The notes under the pieces were generated by a model that was not told where the DNA came from, made no database searches, and saw only the letters and a program-made list of their open reading frames with translations. A stretch of DNA of 64,000 nucleotides from Papaver somniferum (lineage: Eukaryota > Streptophyta > Magnoliopsida > Ranunculales > Papaveraceae), in assembly GCF_003573695.1 (NCBI RefSeq), contig NC_039362.1, positions 180,553,690 through 180,617,689 on the forward strand, in the 5' to 3' direction. Made by a program: the position numbers and the translations under genes. The first letter of the stretch is position 1; each line of letters begins with the position of its first letter. Positions 44,615 to 57,956 of the stretch are shown piece by piece.

Positions 44615-47600
44615 GGGAAAAATACGGTTTAGTCCAAAAATCAGTCCAAATGTACAATTTAGTCCAGCTCGAGTCAACTAGTTACATATTAGTCCAAATA
44701 TATGGAAAGTACACTAATAACCCTTATTATTTAAAATTTAGTCCAAATATTTGCATTTTAGTCCAAAATGACTCATAATGATGTCAACAATTTTAAATAA
44801 TTTAAAAAACAATTTATCTTTCGAACCGCTCGTCCTAAATTCACAAACTTTACATATTCAGAAAGCTCTTTTCGAGATCTACAAAAAGAGTACCCATATG
44901 ATTATATAATTTTCATTTTTACATTTTTTTTAATTCACACTAGTGTACAACTATGTACACATCGGCAAAATTATAGAAAATCCAACATTCATGATAGCCA
45001 GACTGTCACTGTAGTCCGCACAGACTGACAAAAATATCAACCATGCTAAACTCTAGCTGCATAATGGCTGGATTTACGTAGGATGGTTTAGAAGTTAACC
45101 TGCATCCAAGACAAAACAATAAAACATATGAGAAACACAGCTTGAAAAAGAAGTGATAACTTTTTACCAACAACCAAGCAATGAAAGCGATCAAACGTAA
45201 AAATTTAGTCAGTTATTAACTTAAAGAGACACAACCCATTGTGTTTAACTGCACAAACTTAATATGACTTCAAAGGATCTCAGTACAATGATTTATTATA
45301 CTTTATCGAAAAAGAGATTATTAAATGAGCGTATTTCCACTTTCCACGGATCAATCACTAATGTTAATGAATAACTAATAAAAGAAAAGAGTTCCACTGT
45401 CATATAATATATGTATAAGGAGTTTAGCTTTACATAGCTAGGTATGGATGATTACTGGTTAATTAATCGTCTTTGATAGGAGATCGCACAGTCTGGGGGT
45501 AGCTTAAAGGTAAATAAGAAAAATCTGGTCAAAATAAAAACGTGGAGAAGAAGATAAAAATAAAAAGAAAACATGAGCTATTAAATCTGATTACAATGAA
45601 GATTAAAAAAAATAAAATGCATATCCACAAAAAGATGAAGATACTACTAGTTTTATACTGAAAAAGCTTTTCCTTAGAGTCAATGTTTGTAAACCCATGA
45701 TGTCGAAACATGGATCAATTAAACAAGTGTAACTCCAATACTTATACATAATATGTAATATATCATTGAGACAGGGCAATGGTACAACTATGTACACATA
45801 TTCAAAAGACCATAAGACTTGACATCTCATACTCACAAATATGTAATATATTAACGAGACTGGACAAGTTTACATTCACGTACACATCTATAAAAAATCC
45901 AGAAAATCCATCAGCAAAAAAGGTCATAAATACATGAGATATGACAATGGTGTACAACTATGTACAGATCTAAAAAAACCTAGAAAATTCATCGTACATG
46001 CTCATAAAACATGTCATATATCAATGAGACGGAACACTGGTGTGCAACTGTAAAAACCTATAAAATCCAACAATCATACTTGTAAAACAGGTAATACTCC
46101 ATGAGACATGAAAAGGGTGTAAAACTATGTACATCTCCAAAAAATCCAACATTTATACCCATATAGCAGACAATACATTCGTGAAACAAGACAAGGTGCA
46201 CCAGTTTGTGCACACATACAACTTGAATCATGTACCTTAAGCATCAGTATTACCAACATAAACACAACTACATGCTTATAGCTGCAAACTATCAGGTATA
46301 TGAAGAAAAATTGTGAAATAATGAGCTAAAGCAAATTTATACCAGAAAATATGAACCAAAGTTTCCCTTTCTAACAAAACAGTCACATGTTGCAAACCAA
46401 ATTGAAACATATTAGAGTTCAATACAACTTCCACAACACAAAAAATACAATATCAACGAAATAAAAAAAACCATATATAACTTTGATACTTACAGTAATT
46501 ATTTCATTAAATGATGAAAAGATAGAGCAGCTTCAACAAAACCTTTCCATTATATACAACAGGTCCATTGGAACAATCTCTCCCTTGAGATCTCTAACCT
46601 TCCTCCACAACTACAAAAATCCACACACACAAATCAGTATGTGTACATTAATAGTCAACATGTGTATATATATATATACACGTTAACAATCAGTACGTGT
46701 ACAATTATGTGCACATTAATAATCAACCTATGTACACGTTAACAATTAACATGTGTACAACTATGTACATCGTAAACATGTCGTACACCCGAAACATGAT
46801 TTCAACAATCTTAAAATCAAAAATGACTTCAAAATAATCGATACATAGCATATTAGTGTACAAATATGTACAACTCTATAGATACCTAACAAATTGTAGC
46901 ATCGATATCCACATGAAAGGCCATCCATTCATCACAGAGCATACTAGTGTACTATCATGTATACCTCTACAAAACTCTAACTAACCCAACATCCACATCC
47001 GCAAAACAAACTGTAAAATCATGAGAAATCACAATGGTGTATAATTGTGTACACCTCTACAAAAATAAAAATAATCCAACGTCCATACAAAAAAAAAAGG
47101 TCATATATCATTGAGATAACACAATGGTGTACAACTATGTACACATTTACAAAAGTCCAACATTCATACCTACAAAACGTGTTATATAATATTGAGATAA
47201 CATTATGTGTGTTCTTTGTTCCCTTTCTTAAGCTCCCTGGAAAATTTCCTGAATACATAGCAAGCATGTTATTAAAATCATCTCATGATATCCTTAGGGT
47301 TTCATCAAAAAATAATTTTTATATTTTTGAGAGAGCACAATGTTGTACAATTATGTACACACCTACAAAACTAACATCCATACTCACTAAACAGATCATA
47401 TATTATTGAGATAGCGTAATTATGTGGACACCTAAAAACTTCAACTAGTCCAGCACCCATACCCATGAAAAAGATCATAAATATTATTGAGATTGTAAAA
47501 TGGTGTACACACCTACGAAAATCCAACATGTATACCTACAAAAAATGTCATAAAATCATGGGAGAACACAATGGTGTACAATAATGTACACGCTTACAAA

Positions 47601-49610
47601 AATCCAGCACCTATACTCACAAAACATGCATATATTATTGAGATAGACAGTGGTGTACAACTATGTACACATCTATAAGAAATAAAATGTGCATAAACTA
47701 GTAAAGCAAGTGTTTAAAGTATCTGTCATATTATTAACCCAGAAATAAGTATTATATACATCTATAGAATGTGCTATCATATTTATGGTTAGAATGCGGA
47801 AACAAGCAAGGCAAATTGGATCAAATGATAGCTCACCAAACTGTTCTTATTATATGGTTAGAATGCAAAAACAAACAAGGAAAATTGGATAAAATGGTAA
47901 CTCACCAAGCTGTTCTTATTATAACGTTCGTACAAGTGGGGATAGAAGCAAAAATTGTGAAGTTCCATCTCCTCGTGCAAATGGTTTTTTCTCAAGCTTA
48001 AAAAGCATAGTTATAATAAACCATTTTTATATAATTGTAGTTTTCTGATTATTATCCTATGCTAGAAAACAAGTTTACTGTTAAGTAAATACTGAAATTT
48101 TAGAGTACCTTGTTTACAGAAACTCAACCACTTCTTTAACCTAATCGGAAGAAACGTGAATAACCATTTAAACTAACCGAAAAAAAGTAACAATGATCAT
48201 GAAAATCAACAAGTGTACAATTACGTACACATTAAAAATCAATACATATATAATTATGTATACATTAATAATTAAAGAAATAAAAAAAATAGTAAGAATG
48301 ATATTATTAGGTAGGAAAAAAAACGTCACAGTGTGTTGAGATCAAACGAATCACCTCAAGTAATATTGGATTGCAAAAAAGAAACATCTTTGTCAATTGT
48401 CTAAAGTTTTTTAACGCAATTCCACCTAGATAATCTATGTACTAAGACTGGGATGGAGTCCACTCTGTTGGTTCCCAGTTCCAAGATTCAATTTGTCAAA
48501 ATGAAATGCTTTTTAAATCTAAAAAACATATCATTCTCAATCAATTAATCATTTTTTAACTTATCAATGGTTAGCTGGAAACTATCCCTATTAACTCTCC
48601 GCATAAATACCATCAATTAACATGCACTAATCTAATTCGAACCATCGTTAACAATAAAATACCATCCTTCAAACTCATAATGGAAAACATAGCTAATAAG
48701 TAGAAATTATATAATAACAAAAATGTATGACTTACCAGTGGTAGGAATTGGTGATACAATATCTCCAAACTTGAATAATCTTACCGGCAGCATCAAAGAA
48801 GGACCGCCAAAATACGCATCTCCTTCATAACAAATAATCAAGAACTATCAAAGTGACTCCTTCAAATATGTATGCAAGAGAATTAAGACTCAATGCATGA
48901 ATTATAGACCTTCAACAATCAAAACCAAAGGATTCTCCACAAAAATTCAATATACCTCGAATAGATCTCATACAAATTAAGAATTTCCACAAAAAATATT
49001 ATTAAGTTAACGAATCCAGGAATTTAACATAAAATTAACCATAAAATGCAAAATCGACTAATCAAAATAGGATTTGATAACCAATCAAAACAAAAATGAA
49101 TATATACAAATATCGCAAAAAAAGTTGAAATAAGATTTCTGACAAAATGTTAAAACCAAATTATTGATTTAAAATCTAATTGAATTTGAATAAGCTTCAA
49201 ATAAAAATTTACCAGATCTGTTTGTTGTGAGATCATTTTCGAGTAGTTCTTGGGGATTAAGAGAGAGGGGAAAGGTAGAGAATCTTAAAATGATCTAAAC
49301 CCGATCATGAATCGAATTCGAGATGAATTTTTATCAAAATCCTATGACCGTCGTCTTCGACAGGAGTAGATGGAGAGCTCTTTTGAGAGTTTCGAAGTAT
49401 AAAACCATGAAATTGAAAATGGATATGACGGAGGAAATAGCATATTTTGCTTTATGAGTATTTTTGTCATCAAAGAAAGCACATTTTGGACTAAGTCATT
49501 CAAAAATAGACTGATTCATTTAGGATTTGGACCTCCTAATACTAGGCTTGAGGGGACAGGGCTAGATCGTCTAAAGACCAACAACTTTGAGACTAAACGT
49601 CAATTTCTAC
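44615..49610. mobile_element. 5-kb TIR element, perfect 9-bp TSD, GTGTAC motifs
   Basis: Ends GGGAAAAATACGGTTTAGTC and, inverted, GTAGAAATTGACGTTTAGTC. Flanked by CTATGAATT at 44606-44614 and 49611-49619. A 9-bp duplication and GGGAAA-like start fit a non-autonomous MULE. The interior is filled with GTGTACAACTATGTACAC variants (for example 44943, 45785, 45952, 46138, 46750, 47128, 47343, 47575, 47652). No transposase. Near 48730-48830 (minus) a spliced-looking fragment reads GGPSLMLPVRLFKFGDIVSP, followed upstream by leader-like DNA to 49430, perhaps a captured gene piece. Confidence 0.82.
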
Positions 49611-49619
49611 CTATGAATT

Positions 49620-50568
49620 TCCAAAAATAAATCTTATTTTTTTCTTTTAATAACTCTTCATCCAACATGAGAATTAATTCCGTAAGAAATCTCAACCACC
49701 ATTGGACCAAGTGACACGTTATATTCACATCTAGATCATGCTACATTTCCAAAAATATTTTACCCGATACACTCCGAGTTTCCCTTCAGTTGGGTACGTA
49801 GTGGTCAAGGAGTTATGTTTACATTGCCTATGTTTAGGCAGATGGTGGCATCCTATTCTTTTTCCTCTTTAGGAGCCTTTTTTTGGGCTTCCTGTATTTT
49901 CATGTGCATATCAAAGGAAACGGATGAAGATGATCTGATTTTCCTCTTTCTGAAAGACAGAAAGTGTAATGTTCAAGAAAATTTCCTGCAATGTTATAAG
50001 CTCTAGCATTTTCAAAACTATTGCTTCCTTCTTTCTCTCTTGTCATCAATCTTAAACAATTAATTGCGGTGCAATGATCCGTACGCAGCATGTTGAATCG
50101 GCCAATTAATGCTGTATATATGCAGAAATGAATTATTCCGGAAGTGACGATGATTATCTCCATCTTGGAAGTAAGTGATCGATGCCTCCAATTTTTTGTA
50201 TTATTATAAAACATTTGTACAGTATTTGCTCAAATTTTTCTATGGAGTAAGTGTACGCTGTTTTGTTTTGTTTCATTTCAGTTATCGATCATTCATCAAC
50301 TAACAATATATATGGATCATAGAGGAGGCTTTCTAATATTTGAAAGTGCCATATATTTTCTGATAATGTTCCATAAGTCTTGTTTTAAGTTGCATGTATG
50401 TCCCATATTTGGCGATGGCCGTAATCATGTCCTTGGCCATTATTACCATCTTGTCAAAAAGAGAACAAACTCCCTATTTATGGATTGCCCTTATTTTTGT
50501 GTATCAGATTTGTTAAAGTTGTTGTGAAACAAGAATTTGTACAAGAAAAAGAGAGAGAGAGCTCATTC
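49620..50568. other. Upstream region of purine permease gene
   Basis: AT-rich spacer expected to hold the promoter. Short frames at 49815-50006 and 50312-50527 show no domain. No specific element assigned. Confidence 0.5.
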
Positions 50569-51813
50569 ATGGGAGAAATTAAAGAAGTACAACTCCAAAC
50601 CAGATGCAAGTTATACTCGACCACTTTGATTGCTATAGCTCATCACTCTCTATCTAGAAATAACATGTTTAAACTGTGATTATCAAATTTCCATAACTTG
50701 TGCATGTGTATTTCTTATCCACGTACAGGTGATCAAGAATCAAAAGAAGTATCAAAAAACACGACGAAACTTGGTTTTGCTTCCAAAAATGAAGCACCGC
50801 CGAATAACGACTACAACTGGTGGTTCAGAGTGACAATGTACGCGTTTTTGGATGTAGCTGGTCAGACAGTGGCTACTATTTTGGGGAGGTTATACTATCA
50901 AAAGGGAGGGAATAGTAAATGGATGGGTTCCTTTGTACAATCTGCTGGATACCCAGTTCTCTTTATCCCCCTAATTGTCCTCAAGCTATACTCTCCGAAG
51001 CCAACCAGTTTCACCCCTGCAACCAACAAAAATTCGCCATCCGTATTTACACTTGGACTAATTTACCTCTCACTTGGGCTACTCATGGCGGGAATCCAAA
51101 TCTTGTACTCCTACGGAATGGTATCTCTCCCGGTGTCTACGTACGCGTTAGTATGTGGAACTCAACTAGTTTTCACAGCAGTTTTCTCCTTCTTTATCAA
51201 TTCACAAAAACTAACTCCTTTCGTAATCAATACCGTGGTTCTTCTCACCATCGCCGTGGCACTTCTAGCCATTAATACTGACGCTCCAGTCTCAGCAACA
51301 ATCTCTAAAGATGTTTATATTATCGGATTCTTTTGCACACTTGCTGCCTCAGCTGGAACCGCTTTGTTTCTTTCACTAACACAACTCTCCTTCCAGAAAG
51401 TGATAAAAAGAGAAACCCTTGATGCCGTACTGGAAATGACAATATATGCTTCACTCTTTGCTACTTTTGCTTGTTTAGTCGGAATTTTCGCCAGTGGAGA
51501 ATGGAAGGGACTGAAGAAAGAGATGAGCGAATATGGAGATGGTCCGGTTTCTTACGTGATGACTTTGGTGGGGATTGCAGTGTTTTGGCAGGTATTTTCT
51601 GTTGGTGTATTTGGGTTGATATTTGAAGCATCTCCACTCTTTTGCAATGTCATCAATACAGTAGGTTTACCTGTTGTTCCAATTATTGGCGTTATATTTT
51701 TTCATGACAAATTCAACGGGGTAAAGCTTGTGTCGTTGTTGTTATCCTGTTGGGGCTTCGTTTCGTATATCTATCAACATTATATTGATCACCGACGAAA
51801 CAAAAACAGGTGA
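50569..51813 (+). CDS. Purine permease-family (PUP) transporter
   Basis: Plasma-membrane-type proton-coupled transporter of the PUP branch of the drug/metabolite transporter superfamily. Relatives move adenine, cytokinins, nicotine or benzylisoquinoline alkaloids. The main exon, 50729-51813, encodes ten predicted helices: NWWFRVTMYAFLDVAGQTVA, ILGRLYYQKGGNSKW, YSYGMVSLPVSTYALVCGTQ, LAFTAVFSFF-like FTAVFSFFINSQKLTP, then ASAGTALFLSLTQLSFQKVI and the conserved end KLVSLLLSCWGFVSYIYQHY. I propose a first exon 50569-50605 (MGEIKEVQLQTR) joined through an intron with a GCAAGT donor and TACAG acceptor, in phase, giving 373 residues. If that is wrong, translation could start at ATG 50704 (MCISYPRTGDQ). 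No breaks. Substrate cannot be told from sequence. Confidence 0.9.
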
Positions 51814-52340
51814 TGATCAAAATGAAGAGAAAGTTGCATAAGAGTTGTTGCACATGGAATTAAAGTACGCCTAGAGTAAGCTGCGAGTTTGTCTACTCTC
51901 TATTTTTTATTTATTTTTGGCGGTTCATGTAGAACCACTGTTTCCATTTATTAATGGGTTTTGTTATAGATTGTAGATTTTTCAAGATAAAATACTTTTT
52001 TTTTCTTATAGATTGTAAGCTATCCGTCAAGCTGTTCATTTCTATGTTTAGGAGTTAGTCCACTTAAATATATGAAAAAAATGGGCAATGAGCCCATTTT
52101 TGTGAATTTTTCGAGATAATATATTTCTACATATCGACATATCGTAAGCTGCCTAACGAGTCCTCATTCGCCCAACTATAATTTGCAATGAATAAGATAT
52201 GATCAAGAATGTGATTTTGACGATTTTTGTAGGATTTGATAGCCATGAAAATTATGAAGAACGAGCTTAATATTTTCGTGGAGTTTTCGGAGGTTGATTG
52301 TAAGTTATCCATGGATCCGTCGTTATCTAGTTCTCACTTT
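51814..52340. other. 3' flank of permease gene
   Basis: AT-rich. Possible polyadenylation region around 51940-52010 (AATAAA-like signals are weak). No gene seen. Confidence 0.5.
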
Positions 52341-52347
52341 AAATGAA

Positions 52348-52460
52348 GACTAGATTTTGTGCCCGGTCCTTTAATTTCGTGTGCGTGGGGTTTCACCCCG
52401 TCCCGTGACGATGCATTTTTGATTTGCGCAGGGCTTCGTCCCGCCCAGTGACCATGCATA
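52348..52460 (-). mobile_element. Helitron-like 3' terminus (tentative)
   Basis: On the minus strand the sequence ends CCGGGCACAAAATCTAGT, with CTAG-T at about 52350, preceded by a GGGGTGAAACCCC hairpin (52388-52400) and a second GGGACGAAGCCC. Helitrons end CTRR after a short hairpin and insert 5' to T. The spacing to the hairpin is longer than usual and no 5' end or helicase was found. Confidence 0.3.
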
Positions 52461-53004
52461 TTTTGCTTTTGTAATCGGTGTATGCCCGTCTTTTACATAA
52501 AATAATCGAATTCTATGGCCCTAAACCTGAAGTGAAGCAATTTCGAAGTAAACCATCACATAAGAAGTAAATAACCGCATGATGATTGTGTGGCCAGACG
52601 ACTTAGAATTGTGTAGAGATGAAGTTACAATTTGGTTACGATTGGTCGTCACATATATCTTGGATTTGTGTAAACAGCACCACAACAAAAATAATACGAA
52701 GGACTATAGCTCATACTGAAATTAAGTATTACTTGAACTTAAGATTTGACACACAAATGGAAAAAAAATAAAATGTGAAAAAGTATTAAGCACTAATCGA
52801 AATTACCAAGTTGTGTTCCTCTCCTGTTTAGTCTCCTAACAGGCTAACAATAAAAATTAGGTATCTAGAGCAAATATTAACTTAAAACTCCAAAGCACAT
52901 CTCACCAAACTGCCAATATCTGTTCGAAATCAAACATATCTGACAAAAAAATCTCAGCTTCATGTCGTATTAAAGTAGATATCCTATTTAATCTCTATTC
53001 AAAG
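52461..53004. other. Spacer upstream of LINE
   Basis: AT-rich, no gene or repeat recognised. Confidence 0.5.
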
Positions 53005-55595
53005 CATTGCAGGGAGAGTTTTCCTTGATCCTAGTAATGACCAGTTGCTGAATGAGCAAATCTCTCAGCTTAAAATCAACGGGTCATTACTCGAGATAAA
53101 CCAACCATCAAAAAAGAGCTTGTGGACTACTATCACAATTTATTCAGAGAAGAATTTTTTGCAAGACCGCAGCTGGACAGGCTTATTTTCTCTTCCATTT
53201 CGCCTAATGCTGCTGCCAAACTTGAGGACCGGTTCACAGAAGACGAGGTCCTGCTTGCTGTTAAGGAGTTAGGCCAGGACAAAGCTCCTGGTCCGGATGG
53301 TATGCCTATTTTTGTGATTCTTACTTGCTGGAATTTCATGAAAGACGATATAATGCAGGTTTTGTATGAGCTCCACAACAACAATTCTATTAATTGGAGG
53401 CTCAAGTCTACGTTTTTGGTCCTAATACCTAAAGTGCAAGATCTTGAGAAAATTTCTGACTTTTGACCAATAAGTCTTATGAGTAGTATTAACAAAATCA
53501 TCTCAAAAGTTATCGCTTCTAGGCTCAAAGTGGTGCTGCCCCAAATCATCAGTTATCAACAATCCGCCTATGTTCAAGGGAGACAAATAATGGATACCGC
53601 TTTAATACCTAACATATGCATAAATTCAGCTCATTTGCTCAATCAAAATGGGATTCTCTGCAAAATTGATTTTCAAAAGGCTTACAATGTTGCTTGGTCT
53701 TTTATAGACTATGTTCTAAAAAGAATGGGGTTTGGAATGACTTCGCGAAAATGGATTGAAGCGGCTATTTCTCACGTTTACTTCTCAGTGCTTATCAACG
53801 GTTCTTCTAATGGAAGATTCAAAAGCTCGAAGGGTTTGCGACAAGGAGATCCTTTGTCTCCTTTTTTATTTCTTATTGTTGCTGAGTCATTAAATTTGAT
53901 GTTCACAAAGGCAGCCGAACTTCAGTGGATTCAAGGTTTCGATATTTATTCAGGTGGTTCTAAGATTACTCACCTTCAATTTGCTGACGACACTTTGATC
54001 TTCCTCAAGAATGACCATAGAAGCATCGCTCATCTCCTCAATATCCTCATATGGTTTGAAGTGATTTCAGGGCTCAAAATCAATTTTCATAAAACATCTC
54101 TTATGGTTGTTGGTAATGTACAAAATCTAGACTCTCTTGCAACCACTTTGGGGTGTAAAACTATGGTGCTGCCTTCAACCTATCTTGGTCTCCCATTGGG
54201 TGAAGCTTATAGATCAAATAATAAGTGGGACCGCATCATCGAAAGATTCGAAGCTAGACTCCCAAGTTGGATGGCAATAAACTTGTCTCCTGGAGGTAGA
54301 CTTACCCTTATTCTTTCTGTTCTGATGTCCTTTCCCATTTACTTATTCTCTCTTTCTTTGCAGCCATTAATGTTATTAAAAAACTAGAAAGAATTATCCG
54401 CAATTTCTTATGGGATGGAGGGGTCGACCGCAAAAAGTATCATCCTGTAGCATGGGATATCGTTCTCAAGCCCAAAAATTTAGGTGGTTTAGGAGTTAAG
54501 GATCTGCATCTAATGAACATCGCTTTGTTGATGAAATGGCTGTGGAAGATTGGCGAAGATGATAATCCTTTATGGAAGAATTTAGTCTCTCAAAAGTATG
54601 GCATTGGGGAGCATGAGTGGTATGCGAAAAAGCCTAAGCAAGCTTATGGTTGTAGTGTTTGGAGAGGAATTCAAAATCACTTGGTCGACTTCAAAGCGAA
54701 CTGCAAATTCATTGTGGGGAATGGAGAAAAAATTCAATTTTGGAAGGATATATGGCTGGGTAACACTCCTTTAGCAGAGCAATTTCCATATGCCTTCAGA
54801 GCATCTTCACACAAAGACCTTACTATAACGCAAATGTACAACACAAGTGATAATAGTTGGTCGTTGGGTATTACAAGAAGAATTTATGATCATGTTATTG
54901 TTTGTGTCGCGGGTTTGCTTCATGCTTTGGATGAATGCAAAATTTTGCCTAACAACAAACCAGATGAAAGAGGTTAGATGCATAACAATGTTGTAGGAAA
55001 ATTCTCGGTGAAAAAATGTCATTCATGGATCGTTTCGCGGAACTTAAGTCAGGAAGAAGATTTTTGTGTTCCTACATATAAAATTTGGTCTAAACTCTGG
55101 TCTCCAAATGTCAGTTTTTTTCTTTGGTTAGCCTCAAAAGATAAAGTGTTGACTCAAGATAAACTTTGTAAGAGAAAGTGGAGGGACTGGGTGAACCATT
55201 GTTATCTCTACATCAATGATGAGGAAACTTCAAAGCATATGCTCATGCATTGCTCTTTTGCGAGCACCATCTGGAGTACCTTTATCGTGTTTTTTAATTT
55301 GGTATGGATAATTCCCCCTTCCATCGAGATTGATCTGCACTCCTGGCCTCACTCTAAAGCTATCTCGAGAAAGGATTGTGTCATCAATTGTATGCCTTCT
55401 GCAATCATTTGGAACCTATGGAAGGAAAGAAATCATCGGGCTTTCGACAAAAAGTTATCATCAATTCTGAATCTCATTTAGAAAATCAAGTTCACAGTTA
55501 TTTTTGGCTGTACCAACATCCCCAATTCAAGGATATCACCCTGCAGTACTTCATGTTGAAATGGAAAGAAGTAGTATTCGAACCACCATGAATCA
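53005..55595 (+). mobile_element. 5'-truncated L1-type LINE
   Basis: Only the reverse transcriptase and downstream parts of ORF2 remain and the endonuclease is absent, as usual for 5' truncation. Reading: DKAPGPDGMP (about 53280), a TGA at 53464-53466 where families have Arg before PISL, AYVQGRQIMD, KIDFQKAYNVAWSFI, GLRQGDPLSPFLF, the catalytic FADDTLIF (about 53985), then a stop near 54385. It continues FLWDGG...WDIVLKPKNLGGLG and WKLWSPN-type zf-RVT (IWSKLWSPNVSFFLWLA, CSFASTIW) to about 55595. No long A-tail is obvious. Confidence 0.9.
53479..54387 (+). pseudogene. LINE reverse transcriptase segment
   Basis: 302-codon open part of the LINE ORF2, preceded in frame by a TGA and ended by a TAG. 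It contains RT blocks from INKIISKVIASRLK through FADD and the thumb region YLGLPLG. It is the best-preserved part, and the domain would not be made as one protein. Confidence 0.88.
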
Positions 55596-55649
55596 ACAAT
55601 TTCAGCGTTACTTACCATTTGCGTTGTATTCGAACCACCAGAAGTAGTA

Positions 55650-55800
55650 TTCTAACTTTCCACCTGCGTTGTAGTCGTCCCTTACATTAAAATTACCATT
55701 TGCATCAACCTCGAACATGAATTCAATCAAAGGGGTTCCCCTGTTCAAAATAACAATTGTCCCGGTTAATTTGTATCCAGAGCAATTCAAGCCACACAAC
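55650..55800 (-). pseudogene. HSP70 substrate-binding-domain fragment
   Basis: Minus-strand frame reads KLTGTIVILNRGTPLIEFMF, then EVDANGNFNVRDD. HSP70/BiP proteins have L-x-G-I-P-P-A-P-R-G-x-P-x-I-E-V-x-F-x-x-D-A-N-G-I-L-x-V here, so about 45 residues of the beta-sandwich domain are recognisable with substitutions. Nothing else of the gene flanks it. It lies 3' of the LINE end, and transport or processed-copy origin is possible. Confidence 0.55.
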
Positions 55801-56489
55801 TTTTTATATTCAAAACTTAAATGAAAAGAAAATTCCTAGGGAAGTTATAGAATATTCCAAAGACAAACCTTGGAGTTGCAGCAATCCTAAAAAGATCGAA
55901 CTCGCAAAGCCCCTGCAATCTTTATGATGCTTCTTGTGGCAAAGAGCTTGGAACTACTATGATAAATCACTTCCAAGCAACACTGATATATCACTATCTA
56001 CAATTCATCCCCATATTAAGAGTTCAGTGGTAATAAAAATAAAAACAACTATAGAGTTTCAGTTAGAAAATAAATAGAAAAAATTACCCCTGGTGGTAGA
56101 AGAAATCAGCATTCTCACATCCCATAGTTTCTATTGGTGCATCTTCAAGAACTTACTCTTAATTTGCAGGTGCTTCACCTATTTACCACAAAATTCCCAA
56201 GTCAAACTCCTGAATGGTGAAACCAAGTCATAATAGCACTCTAGGCTCCATATTTTACAAACGTTTTGATAGTACCCCATGGTAAATAACACCTTTGTCA
56301 AAACCTATGACATGTGTACTTGAATAGTAATGAATACATATATATGTAAATCTATCTGAACTTCTTAACTACAAAAAAATATATCAAGTAGTCATGACCA
56401 AGATGATGGAAACTTCGCAACATTATGGCAGTTACAATTAAGCCACGTAAACACCAGAGAGTAGACTTTTATCAATTACGCTTCACCCA
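55801..56489. other. AT-rich spacer
   Basis: No gene, RNA or repeat recognised. Confidence 0.5.
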
Positions 56490-57250
56490 CGGCCGTGTTA
56501 AACTTAAACTGTATAATGAGAGTTGTAGGAGTTAAATATCGCACACGTTAGTAATCAAGAGAAGTAAAGAATACAATCTAAGCGAAGAGCATCGCACACA
56601 GCAAAGTTGAGATGACGCACCAGATGATGTCAGCAAAGTCACGAGTAAAGTGTGGAGAACTGTGCGAAGAGGAATGTTATGCGAAGATGAGCGATTGTAG
56701 ATAAGCGAATGTGTCACATAGTGATCCCGAAAATAGTGGGTATCTTAGTTGTCATCCACTATGTAAAATTCTATATAAAGGAGAGAGGCCATTACTTGTG
56801 AGGGTTCTAGGAGAAGTCTTGATCAAGAAATAGAGAAAAAAACGGAAAGTGAATCTAGGTTTCAAGTAAAATTGTTGTAATACTTGAATCTATCTTGTAA
56901 ACATTCTCAATATTCAATTAATCAAATAAGAATTCATAATGATCACTTATAAATTGGATTAGTTTGAATGGAGTGTAGTTGTAAGAAACCTTACAACTAC
57001 AAGAGTTTAATGGTTGTGTGAGATTATCTAACTGAGTTTGGGTTAGTATCTATAGTTCCAATCAAGAGTGCTTCTAAACGCAATATAATGATTAGACGTA
57101 CAAATACTAACTCAATTCGGTTAGAGTTGTTTCATTGACGTGATAATACGTGACCCAAATGGTCTAGCAGACTGTAGAATGATGTCTCGAGGGTGCTCAA
57201 TTGCATCATTAACCCTAAGTTCCTTCACTAATAGAAAAATCAAATGCAAT
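56490..57250 (+). repeat. LTR-like remnant
   Basis: A TGTTAAAC start, a GCGAAGA/GCGAATG-rich U3-like stretch, TATA box TATATAAAGG (about 56772) and a downstream region with AATCAAATAAG resemble an LTR. A GTTGTAAGAAACCTTACAAC palindrome lies at 56976-56996. The matching end, partner LTR and duplication were not found. Confidence 0.35.
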
Positions 57251-57956
57251 CATCAATAACAAGACTTCTATATGTGATTTGTGAACCTTTTTTTATCTCT
57301 AATTAGACAACTGAATACTGACGCTCAACACTCACTGCTTTTAACAACAAAACTGATATAAAAGGTTCGCAAATTCATCTTACTTCACAATCAAATTATT
57401 TAGGTCCTAGTTTAAGTAAATTAACTGAAGCATCGAGATTAGGCTTGATACCACCATGTTGAACAATTAGAAGGCTTGCGGTTTATCACTCTTGCTTGTG
57501 TGCAACATCTTGGAACCCATTATAAGAACGATTTTTTGGGGACCATGGTTTTTTTGCGGGACCATGGTTTTATTTTGGGTAAAGACATTAGAAGTAAATC
57601 TAGGTCACCAGTTATCTAGATATTTATATTAATACCTAAATTACCCTCCTGATTAATTTTGGGTGATGATTAGTTAGTGTTAATAATAATTAGTGTAATG
57701 ATTAGTGAGATGATTAAGTTAAAGATAATTAGTGAGATTAAAAAATCAGATGGTTTTCTTTAAAGAAGTAGAATTATTGAGAGAGTAAAGTTAGAGAAGA
57801 TGAAGAAGGAAAACATGAAAAACGATGGATTTTACCAACCAAAACCGGAGGAAGGGTATTTGGGTACCCAGGTAGGCTTCAAACTTAGATAATGTTGGTT
57901 GAATTGCTCCAAACTTTCAAAAAAAAATGAAATTCTTTATGTAGATTTGGGCCAGT

